Shown here in pieces: positions 6,852 to 15,055 of a stretch of 15,733 nt of DNA (its first letter is position 1; each line of letters begins with the position of its first letter). A program made the translations under genes and the position numbers. The notes beneath the pieces were generated by a model, which was not told the DNA's origin, searched no databases, and saw only the letters and a program-made list of their open reading frames with translations. Origin of the DNA: Methylophaga sp. (GTDB lineage Bacteria > Pseudomonadota > Gammaproteobacteria > Nitrosococcales > Methylophagaceae); contig JABURN010000260.1 in assembly GCA_014762585.1 (NCBI GenBank), positions 1 through 15,733 of the forward strand, written 5' to 3'.

Positions 6852-8168
6852 ATGAAAAGACTCGCTCTAAGCGCCGTGCTGGTATCAGCCATTATGTCAC
6901 CCCAGGTCTGGGCTGAAGATCTGATGGATGTATTTAGTCTGTCACTGAAAAGTGACCCGCAACTGCTGGCGGAGGCGGCTTCCCGTCTTGCGGTTGGTGA
7001 ACTGGATGATCAGGCTATGGCTAATTTTCTGCCACAGGTAGATTTAAGCGCCACCACCAATAAAACCTGGGTGGATGCTTCAGCACAGAATTTTGGTGGT
7101 CAGACCGACTACAACAATCATGGTTACACTTTAAGCCTGGTTCAGCCCATTTATCGGCGTGAGAACTTCGTTCAGAAGAACCAGGCTGAAATCGCGATTG
7201 ATGGTGCCACGGCGAGTTATGCAGTGGCTGAGCAGTCTCTGATTCTGAGAGTAGCCGAGCGTTATTTTGCCGTGCTTGGCGCTGAGGATGACCTGACCTT
7301 TGCTCTCGCCGAAAAAGAAGCGATTGCCAAACAACTGGAGCAGATTCAGCAACGCTTTGATGTCGGTATGGCGACCATTACCGACGTCACTGAAGCCCAG
7401 GCGGCCTTCGATTTAGCCAGCGCCGCCGTGATTGAAGCAGAAAATGCGCTTGCCAATGCGAATGAACAACTGCGTGAGACCACCGGCAAATATGTTGATG
7501 ATCTTGCCGAGCTGGAAGAGGAATCCCCGCTGGTGAGTCCTGAGCCTGCCAGTATCAATGATTGGAGCGAAACGGCGCTGGCACAGAACCCGTCAATCAT
7601 GGTGGCGCGGGCTAACGTCAATACCGCTGAGCAGAACATCGAACTGCAGAAAAGCGGACACTACCCCAGTCTCGATCTGGTGGCCCAGAAGAATTACGAC
7701 TCGCAAAGCGACGGTAACTTCAGTGGCAGCAGCAAAACCCACACCGATGTCATCGGTATTCAATTGAATATACCCATTTATGAAGGCGGGGCGGTTGTCT
7801 CGCGCACCCGCGAGGCCAGCTACCGACTGGATGAAGCGATGCAGAATGAAGAACAGCAGCGTCGTTTTGTGACCCGTCAGACCCGTGAATCTTTTAACGG
7901 GGTGATTTCCGGTATCAGCCGGGTGCAGGCTCTAAAACAGGCCGTGGTCTCCAACGAAAAGGCGCTGGAATCAACTCAGGCAGGTTATGAAGTGGGAACA
8001 CGGACCACAGTCGACGTGCTCAATGCCCGTCGTAATCTCTTCAGTGCGCGTCGCGATTATGCGCGTTCACGTTACGACTACATTCTCAATACCTTGCGTC
8101 TGAAACAGGCCGCCGGTATCGTCACGGTTGAAGATTTACAACAGATCAACACCTGGCTGGGAGCATAA
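6852..8168 (+). CDS. tolC: TolC-family outer membrane efflux protein
   Basis: TolC proteins form trimeric outer-membrane channels with a long periplasmic helical barrel, serving RND or ABC efflux pumps and type I secretion. This 438-residue protein starts with a signal peptide (residues 1-21, likely cut after V-W-A). Two structural repeats are visible, each opening with an S-D-P or N-P helix start and a Y/L-P-x-V/L-D-L strand: around residues 34-70 and again around 244-280. Gln-, Glu- and Ala-rich stretches fit the coiled helices. A strong ribosome site (AAGGAAGGAAG) precedes the ATG. A TetR-operator-like palindrome lies about 75 bases upstream. No pump partner is adjacent except possibly the ABC-2 transporter further upstream. 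Confidence 0.9.
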   Translation: MKRLALSAVLVSAIMSPQVWAEDLMDVFSLSLKSDPQLLAEAASRLAVGELDDQAMANFLPQVDLSATTNKTWVDASAQNFGGQTDYNNHGYTLSLVQPIYRRENFVQKNQAEIAIDGATASYAVAEQSLILRVAERYFAVLGAEDDLTFALAEKEAIAKQLEQIQQRFDVGMATITDVTEAQAAFDLASAAVIEAENALANANEQLRETTGKYVDDLAELEEESPLVSPEPASINDWSETALAQNPSIMVARANVNTAEQNIELQKSGHYPSLDLVAQKNYDSQSDGNFSGSSKTHTDVIGIQLNIPIYEGGAVVSRTREASYRLDEAMQNEEQQRRFVTRQTRESFNGVISGISRVQALKQAVVSNEKALESTQAGYEVGTRTTVDVLNARRNLFSARRDYARSRYDYILNTLRLKQAAGIVTVEDLQQINTWLGA

Positions 8169-8169
8169 A

Positions 8170-8736
8170 ATGGAAATCAATATGTCGATTGCAGACAGCA
8201 GTAACAGTGTGCTGATGGTGATCGATATACAGGAACGACTCACCACGGCGATGCCCAAAGGCGTACGGGACCGTGTGGTTGAGCAGGTGGAAGTGTTGTT
8301 GACCGCTGCGGAAGCGCTGTCCGTACCGGTCATTGCGACAGAACAATATCCCAAAGGACTGGGCCCGCTGGAGGCACCGATACTGGCGAGACTGCCGGCG
8401 GGCTCACCGGTCATTGAGAAGACCAACTTCTCTTCAGCCAAAGTTGAAGCTGTTAGCGCCGCGTTGAAACAGCATGGCCGTAAACAAATCTTTCTGGCCG
8501 GTATGGAAACCCACATCTGTATTCTGCAGACCGCGCTGGATTTGCTCAAACAGGGTTATGAAGTCTTTATTATTGAGGATGCGGTGAGTTCGCGTGCCAA
8601 GGGTAATCAATTTAATGCCCTGCAAAGGATGCGGCTGGCCGGTGCAGTTATCACCAACCTTGAGTCGGTGTTGTTCGAATGGCTGGGAGATGCCAGCCAT
8701 CCCGAGTTTAAAAGACTATCCAAGCTGATTGTGTAA
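8170..8736 (+). CDS. Isochorismatase-fold cysteine hydrolase
   Basis: This 188-residue protein belongs to the isochorismatase-like cysteine hydrolases (YcaC/ISOC type). The catalytic triad can be placed at Asp19 (V-I-D-I-Q-E), Lys84 (I-E-K-T-N-F) and Cys117 (G-M-E-T-H-I-C), with the usual cis-peptide region just before the Cys. The family hydrolyses amides or related bonds, but the substrate here is not evident. The ATG at 8170 is one base after the tolC stop and has GGGAG at 8159-8163, so it is probably translated from the tolC message; a second in-frame ATG at 8182 is an alternative. Its 3' end faces the minus-strand DUF1289 gene with only three bases between the stops. Confidence 0.87.
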   Translation: MEINMSIADSSNSVLMVIDIQERLTTAMPKGVRDRVVEQVEVLLTAAEALSVPVIATEQYPKGLGPLEAPILARLPAGSPVIEKTNFSSAKVEAVSAALKQHGRKQIFLAGMETHICILQTALDLLKQGYEVFIIEDAVSSRAKGNQFNALQRMRLAGAVITNLESVLFEWLGDASHPEFKRLSKLIV

Positions 8737-8739
8737 AGC

Positions 8740-8925
8740 CTAACGCCGCGCCCGTTTTTCACGACGCTGACGACAGTTGTCCAGCGTCTGCTGACGTTCC
8801 TCACTGTTCATTGATTCCCAGCCGATAATTTCATCAATCGAACGGAAACAGCCACGACAGATCTCGCGCTCATCAAGTCCGCATTTGCGAATACAGGGGC
8901 TGGGTACAAAGTCTGACTGATTCAT
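8740..8925 (-). CDS. DUF1289 family small cysteine protein
   Basis: This 61-residue protein matches the DUF1289 pattern: S-P-C-I-R-K-C-G-L-D, then C-R-G-C-F-R-S-I-D-E-I, then G-W. The four cysteines (11, 15, 23, 26) are spaced as if to bind a metal or iron-sulfur cluster. The Arg-rich tail is also common in the family. Its function is not known. The ATG is the first start after an in-frame stop codon, but the bases before it read CCTCC on the coding strand, so there is no Shine-Dalgarno sequence. The gene lies downstream of the radical SAM gene on the same strand, 200 bases away with a repeat between. Confidence 0.85.
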   Translation of the reverse strand: MNQSDFVPSPCIRKCGLDEREICRGCFRSIDEIIGWESMNSEERQQTLDNCRQRREKRARR

Positions 8926-9005
8926 GGAGGTTATTTTATCTGTTTAATGCCTGATTGGATAAAAGAAGTATCAACAGCGCGGTTCTCACTTAAAACGAGT
9001 TTGCC

Positions 9006-9076
9006 TGTCATTGCGAGCATAGCGAAGCAATCCAGTCCCGGCCTGGAATATTGAATGGTGCGGACTCGCAATGAAA
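9006..9076. repeat. REP/MITE-like palindromic element
   Basis: Terminal inverted repeats TCATTGCGAG (9008-9017) and CTCGCAATGA (9065-9074) are perfect, and an inner TCCAG / CTGGA stem (9031-9035 / 9043-9047) makes a long hairpin. The left side, TGTCATTGCGAGCATAGCG followed by AAGCAATCC, matches a dispersed palindromic repeat known to me from many unrelated bacterial genomes. The right half is degenerate, so this copy looks partly decayed. It sits between the radical SAM gene and the DUF1289 gene and could affect mRNA ends. Confidence 0.7.
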
Positions 9077-9126
9077 AACGTTATAGTTTTGCAGAACGAT
9101 GAAGCACGTCTGTCAGCCCTGAACGC

Positions 9127-10638
9127 TCAGGCGTGCTGCATCTGTCTTTTGTTGGCGACACCGGTTTTCGTTTTCTTGCTCAGGCTGGGCAGTTTTTCAT
9201 AATCCGGCACACCCTTGATATTGGCACGGGCATAATCCAGTTTAAGCTGCGCTTTGACCCGTTCAGGCTCAATACCCAACTCTTCTGTCATCACCACATA
9301 TATCATTTCAAACAACCGTCGCAGGTTAATTTTGTAACTCTGACCCGCCAGTTCATACAGCCTGTCGGATAGCTGCATAAAGCGATTAAACGGCTGCCCA
9401 CCCAGTATCAGTGGCAGCGTATTGATAAAACGACCGGAGTTGCCAATCATGTCCCAGAAGCGGGCAAAGCGGTTAACCCGCTGCATAGTCATGAAATCAA
9501 CGCTGCTGGTCGACAGAATGTTGTAGGGCGGCTGTGGATTGAAGCGCAGATCATAGGGATCATTATGGCGGTTGAGCGGCGCACCGCGCAGTCGTTTAAG
9601 AATGCCTAACTGAATTTCATGTGGATTGAGTGAGACCAGTTGATTAAAGCTGTCGGCGAAATTATCCAGTGTATCGCCGGGCAGGCCGAAAATCAGGTCG
9701 GTATGCAGATGCGCGCCGGTATGTTCACGCAGCCAGCGTATGTTGTCGCGGGTCTTGTCGTTATTCTGTTTGCGACTAATCCGTGTTTGAATTTCGGGAT
9801 CAAAAGTCTGAATACCGATCTCAAACTGCAGGCTCTGAGGCGGGAATTGCTTGAGTACCGCTTTGAGCTTTTCCGGTAGATTGTCCGGCACCAGTTCGAA
9901 ATGCAGATAAAGATCCTCGCTCATCCGTTCCAGGAAAAATTCCAGAATACGGGTGCTGGTGCTGACTTTGAGGTTGAAGGTGCGATCAATAAATTTGAAA
10001 TTACGTACGCCCCGCTGCCAGAGCTGATCCATTTCCTGCAGAAATGCTTCCAGCGGGAAAGGGGTGGCTGTTTTATCCAGTGCTGACAGACAGAATTCGC
10101 ATTTAAATGGACAGCCACGAGAGGCTTCGACATAGATGAGTCGGTTACGAATATCCTCGTCGTTATAAAAGCGATAAGGCAGCGCTATTTCATCCAGCTT
10201 CATCGGCTGGCCTTCAATCAGTTTGGCTTCAGGAGCACTACCATCCAGAACCTGCTCACATAACTGGCGGAAGCTCTGCTCGCCCTGACCGCTAATGACA
10301 TAATCCGCCAGCTCACACACTTCCGGTAAATCCGGGTGATGACTGACTTCAGGGCCGCCCAGCACAATGATGATGTCCGGTGCTATCTGCTTGATTAAAG
10401 CGACCGTGTCATGGATTTCGGCGACATTCCAGATATAGACACTGAAACCGATGATCCTGGGCTGGAAGCTGAGCAGTTTCTCAGCCATATTGAGCGGTCT
10501 TTCCTGAATGGTAAATTCCACGATCTCAGCCTCAGACTGTAGTTCACCCAGGTTGGCATAGAGATAGCGCAGGCCAAATGCAGTGTGCATATAGCGGGCG
10601 TTGAGTGTGCTCAGCAGAATATCGCGCTGTGATGACAT
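9127..10638 (-). CDS. B12-binding-domain radical SAM protein
   Basis: This 503-residue protein has an N-terminal Rossmann-like cobalamin-binding-type domain (about 1-140), a radical SAM core with S-R-G-C-P-F-K-C-E-F-C (Cys176, Cys180, Cys183), and a C-terminal helical region of the DUF4080 kind. The classical B12 motif DxHxxG is absent in the N-terminal domain, so any cobalamin would be bound in a base-on or otherwise different way, or not at all. The substrate is unknown; members of this class do methylations and ring rearrangements. The start at 10638 has only a weak ribosome site. It follows sbcB by 71 bases on the same strand and may share its transcript. A CCTGA / TCAGG hairpin (9118-9131) spans its stop codon. 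Confidence 0.85.
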   Translation of the reverse strand: MSSQRDILLSTLNARYMHTAFGLRYLYANLGELQSEAEIVEFTIQERPLNMAEKLLSFQPRIIGFSVYIWNVAEIHDTVALIKQIAPDIIIVLGGPEVSHHPDLPEVCELADYVISGQGEQSFRQLCEQVLDGSAPEAKLIEGQPMKLDEIALPYRFYNDEDIRNRLIYVEASRGCPFKCEFCLSALDKTATPFPLEAFLQEMDQLWQRGVRNFKFIDRTFNLKVSTSTRILEFFLERMSEDLYLHFELVPDNLPEKLKAVLKQFPPQSLQFEIGIQTFDPEIQTRISRKQNNDKTRDNIRWLREHTGAHLHTDLIFGLPGDTLDNFADSFNQLVSLNPHEIQLGILKRLRGAPLNRHNDPYDLRFNPQPPYNILSTSSVDFMTMQRVNRFARFWDMIGNSGRFINTLPLILGGQPFNRFMQLSDRLYELAGQSYKINLRRLFEMIYVVMTEELGIEPERVKAQLKLDYARANIKGVPDYEKLPSLSKKTKTGVANKRQMQHA

Positions 10639-10709
10639 AAATTCAGTTCAGGAAAAGGACGCTTTGAAAACAAAGACTTAATTATACCCTGTCAATGCTG
10701 GCAGACCTA

Positions 10710-12149
10710 TCAAATAGTCAGTTCTTTGCGCAGCGAATCAGCATAATCCTGCAACTGACTCAATACTTCGGTTTGTTCTGCTGAGAGTGGTTGCTGACGG
10801 CATTCTGCCAAAGCCTGCTCGAAGCGGGGCAGGTTGAGAATGTTGTCTGGTGCCTCATCCCCCAGACGCTGTTGACGATATTGAAGCCAGACTTCCTGTT
10901 CGGCAGGATCCAGGGTCTCGGGCCAGTTACGGGCGCGATAACGAAACAGCAGTTCATGCAGGCGGCTGTCTTCAAACGGGATTGACAGGGTTTTGAGCAT
11001 TTCCGGTTCAGCACTGCGGATGACTTCCATCTTGCGCTTGTCGTTATCACTGAAAAAACCACCGCTGTAGAGACTGGCATCCGGATCATCAACCGGTTCG
11101 AACTCGGGTTTGGTAAAAATGGCATTCAGCTTGGTGGTTAAATCACCAGCAGCATTAAGCATGGCCAGATGTTTATCATGCGCTGCACGATCAATCTGCA
11201 AACGTGCTGCGGCTTCATCATCCAGCGTACTGGCTGGGACCACCACCGGACATTTGTTGATATGCAGGGTTTTCAGGGCGGGTCTGCTGGCGCCGTCTTC
11301 CAGATCGGCACTGGCGGTAAACAGTCTTTCGCGCAGGGTGTCGGCATCCAGTTCAATTAAATCGCTGGGATCCTGTCGCAGGTCATAAACGATAATGCCG
11401 TTGTTATTGATCGGATCCTTGGCCAGCGGCACCACCAGTGCAGTACCGCAATAGTCACCGGGGTACATACGCGAGACATGGATGACCGGTTTACGTTCGT
11501 TCAGATTCAGCAGTGGAGCGATATCATGTTTGCGGCGATGATTGAAGACAAAGTCATACAGCTTGGGCTGAGCCTTTTTGATGAGTTTGGCCATCTCAAT
11601 CGTGGCGTAGACATCAGCCAGGGCATCATGCGCGCCGGTGTGCTCGATACCATTGGCCGCGGTCAGATCTTCCAGGCGAAAGCTGGGTCTGCCATCCTCC
11701 CGATCGGGCCAATGCATGCCTTCAGGGCGTAAGGCGCGGGTCAGCCGCACCATGTCAATAATATCCCAGCGTGAATTGCCATTCTGCCATTCACGGGCAT
11801 AGGCATCATAAAAATTACGAAACAGCGTAAAGCGGGTGAACTCATCGTCGAAGCGGAGACTGTTGTAGCCGACGCCACAGGTGCCGGGCTCGGCCAGTTC
11901 GTCATGAATGCGGGCGATGAATTCGGCCTCTGTCAGCCCCTCTTTTTCTGCCTGCTGTGGGGTCAGGCCGGTGACCAGCGCCGCCTGCGGGTGGGGTAGA
12001 AAATCACCACCGGGCTTGCAGTAAATCATCAGGGGCTCACCGATGATGTTCAGATCCTCGTCTGTGCGGACACCGGCAAACTGCATGGGCCGGTCAAAGC
12101 GGGGATCGATGCCGGAAGTTTCGTAGTCGTGCCAATAAAGCGTGGTCAT
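10710..12149 (-). CDS. sbcB: Exodeoxyribonuclease I
   Basis: Exonuclease I degrades single-stranded DNA from the 3' end and works in recombination and mismatch repair. The 479-residue protein is close to the 475 of the Escherichia coli enzyme. The DEDDh catalytic residues are all present with a constant offset of seven: Asp8 and Glu10 (H-D-Y-E-T-S-G), Asp101 (R-F-D-D-E-F), His174 and Asp179 (G-A-H-D-A-L-A-D-V). The SH3-like and C-terminal helical domains follow. The ribosome site is weak. It is read away from the hemL terminator, so it has its own promoter in 12150-12210 on the minus strand. Confidence 0.95.
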   Translation of the reverse strand: MTTLYWHDYETSGIDPRFDRPMQFAGVRTDEDLNIIGEPLMIYCKPGGDFLPHPQAALVTGLTPQQAEKEGLTEAEFIARIHDELAEPGTCGVGYNSLRFDDEFTRFTLFRNFYDAYAREWQNGNSRWDIIDMVRLTRALRPEGMHWPDREDGRPSFRLEDLTAANGIEHTGAHDALADVYATIEMAKLIKKAQPKLYDFVFNHRRKHDIAPLLNLNERKPVIHVSRMYPGDYCGTALVVPLAKDPINNNGIIVYDLRQDPSDLIELDADTLRERLFTASADLEDGASRPALKTLHINKCPVVVPASTLDDEAAARLQIDRAAHDKHLAMLNAAGDLTTKLNAIFTKPEFEPVDDPDASLYSGGFFSDNDKRKMEVIRSAEPEMLKTLSIPFEDSRLHELLFRYRARNWPETLDPAEQEVWLQYRQQRLGDEAPDNILNLPRFEQALAECRQQPLSAEQTEVLSQLQDYADSLRKELTI

Positions 12150-12173
12150 AAAATGTCTGTGTCTGAAGGTGAG

Positions 12174-12185
12174 TAACTTAAGTTA
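12174..12185. promoter_or_regulatory. 12-bp palindrome upstream of sbcB
   Basis: TAACTTAAGTTA is a perfect palindrome 25-36 bases before the sbcB start. It overlaps the place where a -10 box would be expected on the minus strand (a TTGTTC -35-like hexamer lies further upstream). It could be a small operator, or chance in an AT-rich promoter. Confidence 0.25.
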
Positions 12186-12214
12186 ACCGAGCCTTGCCAG
12201 GAGAACAAGCTGAC

Positions 12215-12249
12215 AAAAAAAGCCATACACCGCATAGCGATGTATGGCT
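12215..12249 (-). terminator. Intrinsic terminator of hemL
   Basis: On the minus strand AGCCATACATCG pairs with CGGTGTATGGCT (12 bp, one G-T) around CTATG and is followed by seven U. It begins 18 bases after the hemL stop and separates hemL from sbcB. Confidence 0.92.
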
Positions 12250-12267
12250 GTATATCAAGAGACAGCT

Positions 12268-13548
12268 TTACAGAGTCGCGAAGGCTTCTTTTGCGGCACT
12301 GATGGTTTTGGCGATTTCACTGTCACCATGGGCTGCAGACAGGAAGCCGGCTTCGAACGCCGATGGTGCCAGATAGACACCGCGGTCCAGCATGGCATGG
12401 AAGAATTTTTTAAATCGTTCCTGATCGCTGGCTGCAACCTGTTCGTAATAGCTGACTTTTTTATCTTCAGTAAAGAACAGGCCAAACATACCTCCGACAT
12501 GATTGGTGGTCATCGGCACTCCGGCTTCATTCGCCGCCTGTTGCAGACCCTCAACCAGCTTGCTGGTGGCGGTACTGAGATTATCATGGAAGCCAGGCTG
12601 TTTTATCAGGTTCAGTGTCGCCAGACCGGCCGCCATCGCAATGGGGTTACCTGACAGGGTGCCTGCCTGATAGACCGGGCCCAGTGGCGCAATGTGTTCC
12701 ATCACTTCCCGCTTACCGCCGAAGGCACCGACCGGCAGGCCGCCGCCGATAACCTTGCCGAAAGTGGTCAGATCCGGTGTCACACCGTAATGAGCCTGGG
12801 CACCACCGAGGGCGACACGGAAACCGGTCATGACTTCGTCAAAAATCAGCACACTGCCGTATTGGTCGCAGACCTCGCGCAGTCCCTCAAGAAAACCGGG
12901 TTCTGGCGGGATGCAATTCATGTTGCCGGCGACCGGTTCGACGATGATACAGGCAATGTCGTCACCCACCTGCTCGAAGCATTCACGCACTGAATCCATA
13001 TCATTGAATCGCAGCGTCAGCGTGTGTTCTGCCAGTGCCGCAGGCACACCGGCGGAAGAGGGCACGCCCAGCGTTAATGCGCCTGAACCGGCTTTGACCA
13101 GCAGGGAATCCGCATGACCGTGATAGCAACCTTCGAATTTCACGATTTTGTCGCGGCCGGTGTAACCGCGGGCAAGGCGAATCGCACTCATCGTCGCCTC
13201 GGTGCCTGAACTGACCATACGTACCAGTTCCATGGAAGGCACCAGTTCACAGACCAGATCAGCCATGGTGGTTTCCACTTCCGTTGGGGCACCGAAACCC
13301 AAACCGTGTTGCACCGCTTCACTGACTGCGTTTAACACTTCGGGATGCGCATGACCGACAATCATCGGCCCCCAGGAGCCGATGTAATCCACGTATTGTT
13401 TGCCTTCAGCATCGGTCAGCCAGGCACCTTTGCCTTCGCGGAAGAAGACCGGGTCGCCGCCGACGCCTTTGAATGCCCGCACCGGTGAGTTAACGCCACC
13501 GGGTATGTGTTTTTGTGCTTTTTGAAACAATTCGTGATTGGTTTGCAT
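12268..13548 (-). CDS. hemL: Glutamate-1-semialdehyde 2,1-aminomutase
   Basis: HemL converts glutamate-1-semialdehyde to 5-aminolevulinate in the C5 route to haem and other tetrapyrroles, in the cytoplasm. The 426-residue protein is a class III PLP aminotransferase-fold enzyme. PLP-binding residues are visible: S-S-G-T-E-A (113-118), the F-D-E-V Asp237 that contacts the pyridine nitrogen, and Lys265 in T-F-G-K-V-I-G-G-G, the Schiff-base lysine at the same number as in E. coli. A TAGGA ribosome site precedes the ATG. It is a stand-alone unit ended by the hairpin at 12215-12249 and divergent from the sensor kinase gene. Length and motifs are standard. Confidence 0.97.
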   Translation of the reverse strand: MQTNHELFQKAQKHIPGGVNSPVRAFKGVGGDPVFFREGKGAWLTDAEGKQYVDYIGSWGPMIVGHAHPEVLNAVSEAVQHGLGFGAPTEVETTMADLVCELVPSMELVRMVSSGTEATMSAIRLARGYTGRDKIVKFEGCYHGHADSLLVKAGSGALTLGVPSSAGVPAALAEHTLTLRFNDMDSVRECFEQVGDDIACIIVEPVAGNMNCIPPEPGFLEGLREVCDQYGSVLIFDEVMTGFRVALGGAQAHYGVTPDLTTFGKVIGGGLPVGAFGGKREVMEHIAPLGPVYQAGTLSGNPIAMAAGLATLNLIKQPGFHDNLSTATSKLVEGLQQAANEAGVPMTTNHVGGMFGLFFTEDKKVSYYEQVAASDQERFKKFFHAMLDRGVYLAPSAFEAGFLSAAHGDSEIAKTISAAKEAFATL

Positions 13549-13624
13549 GCTGTGTCCTAAATCTCTCCGATAATGTGTAGAAGCAAGATATGCGATAATT
13601 CTAACTTATCTATGCAATAAGCAA
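13549..13624. promoter_or_regulatory. Divergent promoter region hemL / sensor kinase
   Basis: These 76 bases must carry both start regions. CGATAAT occurs twice (13568-13574 and 13593-13599) and gives a -10-like GATAAT for the plus strand, but I find no good -35 at the right distance. For hemL, a TAGAAT -10-like hexamer on the minus strand lies 15 bases after TTGCTT, a short spacing. Confidence 0.35.
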
Positions 13625-15055
13625 ATGATCATGAGCTTAAAATTACGATTGTTGATCATCGTGACCATTATTCTGCTGATTAACTTCGCTGCCGCGGGTT
13701 ATCTGATGGTACAGAATGCCAGACAGGCACTGGCGGAGGAAATGGCTTCCAGTACCCAGCTGGCGAAAGGTTTGCTGGTCAACGCGCTGCCGACTTTACG
13801 TTTTTCCAATGATTTGAGTGAGCGTCTGACACTGATTGTCGACAGTGTGCGCCATACCCGGCATATCCGTGCCTGGTTTGAAGACATGAACGGTCAGCCC
13901 CTGATCGGTCAGGAAGATCAGACTGGCTTTTTCAACAAGCCCGATGCGCCTGACTGGTTTATCCGCATGATGGAACCGGAAGCGGTTGCTTTCCGGCGTC
14001 TTATCACCAAGGGCAGTAAATCCTATGGTTACCTGGTGGTTGAAGCCGACCCCAGCGATGAGGTCACGGAAGTCTGGCAGGACATTAATACCCTGTTCTG
14101 GTTGGGGCTGGTGTTCCTGTTGTTGATTCTGGCACTGATTTACATGGCACTCAGGCAGGGGCTGAAACCGCTGTCGCAGTTGTCAGATGCCTTGGGACAT
14201 CTGGAGCAGGGGGATTTTGACGCACGGGTTGATACCACGGCGGTTAAAGAGCTGAACCCGATTCAAATCCGTTTTAACCACATGGCCAGCGTGCTGGAAA
14301 AAACCATGGCGGAAAACCATGCCCTGGCCGGCAATATGCTCAGTCTGCAGGAATCCGAGCGCCGTGATCTGGCGCGCGAACTGCACGATGAACTGGCGCC
14401 ATGCCTGTTCGGTATTCGCGTCGATTTGGGTGAAATTGAGCGGCTGGCAGAAGAGAAACAGATTCCGCAGATTGAAGAAAAAGTCACTTCAGTTAAAACC
14501 ATCACCAATCATATTCAGTCGCTGGTTCGTAAGATGCTCAGCCGTCTGCGGCCAATGACGCTGGATGATCTGGGGCTGGCTGAGGCGCTGCGCGATATGT
14601 TGCATAACTGGCGTGACCGTCAGCCGGAAATCGACTGGGAGTGGGATTTTGTCGGTGATTTCCACGATTTGCCTGATACCTTGCAGGTGACGGTGTATCG
14701 GGTGGTGCAGGAATGTACGACTAACTGCGTGCGCCATGCCAATGCCAGTCATGTGAAGGTGGAGGTACGTCGTGATGGTGATGCGATGAAAGTCGCAGTC
14801 ACCGATGACGGTAAGGGGCTGGATTCCAACATGGTACGCGGTTTCGGTCTGATAGGCATGCGGGAGCGGGTGACCGCGCTGGGTGGCCGCATCGCATTCG
14901 ATACAGAAGAAGGACACGGCCTGCAGGTGCGGGTATTAATTCCATTGAAAGGTGAAACGAATAATGAAACAGGCAGTAACGATATTGGTGGTGGACGATC
15001 ATCCGATAGTTCGGGCCGGCTGTCGTCAGCTAATCCAGCAAATTCCCTCAGCTAA
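13625..15055 (+). CDS. MoxY-like sensor histidine kinase (LapD/MoxY N-terminal domain)
   Basis: This 476-residue protein is a membrane sensor kinase of the NarX/UhpB class. It has one membrane segment at about 7-28, a periplasmic domain at 29-154, a second segment at 155-175, a HAMP domain at 176-230, a HisKA_3 dimerisation helix with the phospho-accepting His254 (E-L-H-D-E-L), and an ATPase domain with N367 (T-T-N-C-V-R-H-A), D-D-G-K-G-L (394-399) and G-F-G-L-I-G-M (406-412). The periplasmic domain resembles the LapD/MoxY type, including P-D-W-F-I-R (109-114). MoxY controls methanol oxidation genes in Paracoccus. The last 30 residues lie in the overlap with the regulator gene and are Ser/Gly/Asn rich. 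ATG 13625 has no clear ribosome site; ATG 13631 is an alternative. Confidence 0.88.
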   Translation: MIMSLKLRLLIIVTIILLINFAAAGYLMVQNARQALAEEMASSTQLAKGLLVNALPTLRFSNDLSERLTLIVDSVRHTRHIRAWFEDMNGQPLIGQEDQTGFFNKPDAPDWFIRMMEPEAVAFRRLITKGSKSYGYLVVEADPSDEVTEVWQDINTLFWLGLVFLLLILALIYMALRQGLKPLSQLSDALGHLEQGDFDARVDTTAVKELNPIQIRFNHMASVLEKTMAENHALAGNMLSLQESERRDLARELHDELAPCLFGIRVDLGEIERLAEEKQIPQIEEKVTSVKTITNHIQSLVRKMLSRLRPMTLDDLGLAEALRDMLHNWRDRQPEIDWEWDFVGDFHDLPDTLQVTVYRVVQECTTNCVRHANASHVKVEVRRDGDAMKVAVTDDGKGLDSNMVRGFGLIGMRERVTALGGRIAFDTEEGHGLQVRVLIPLKGETNNETGSNDIGGGRSSDSSGRLSSANPANSLS

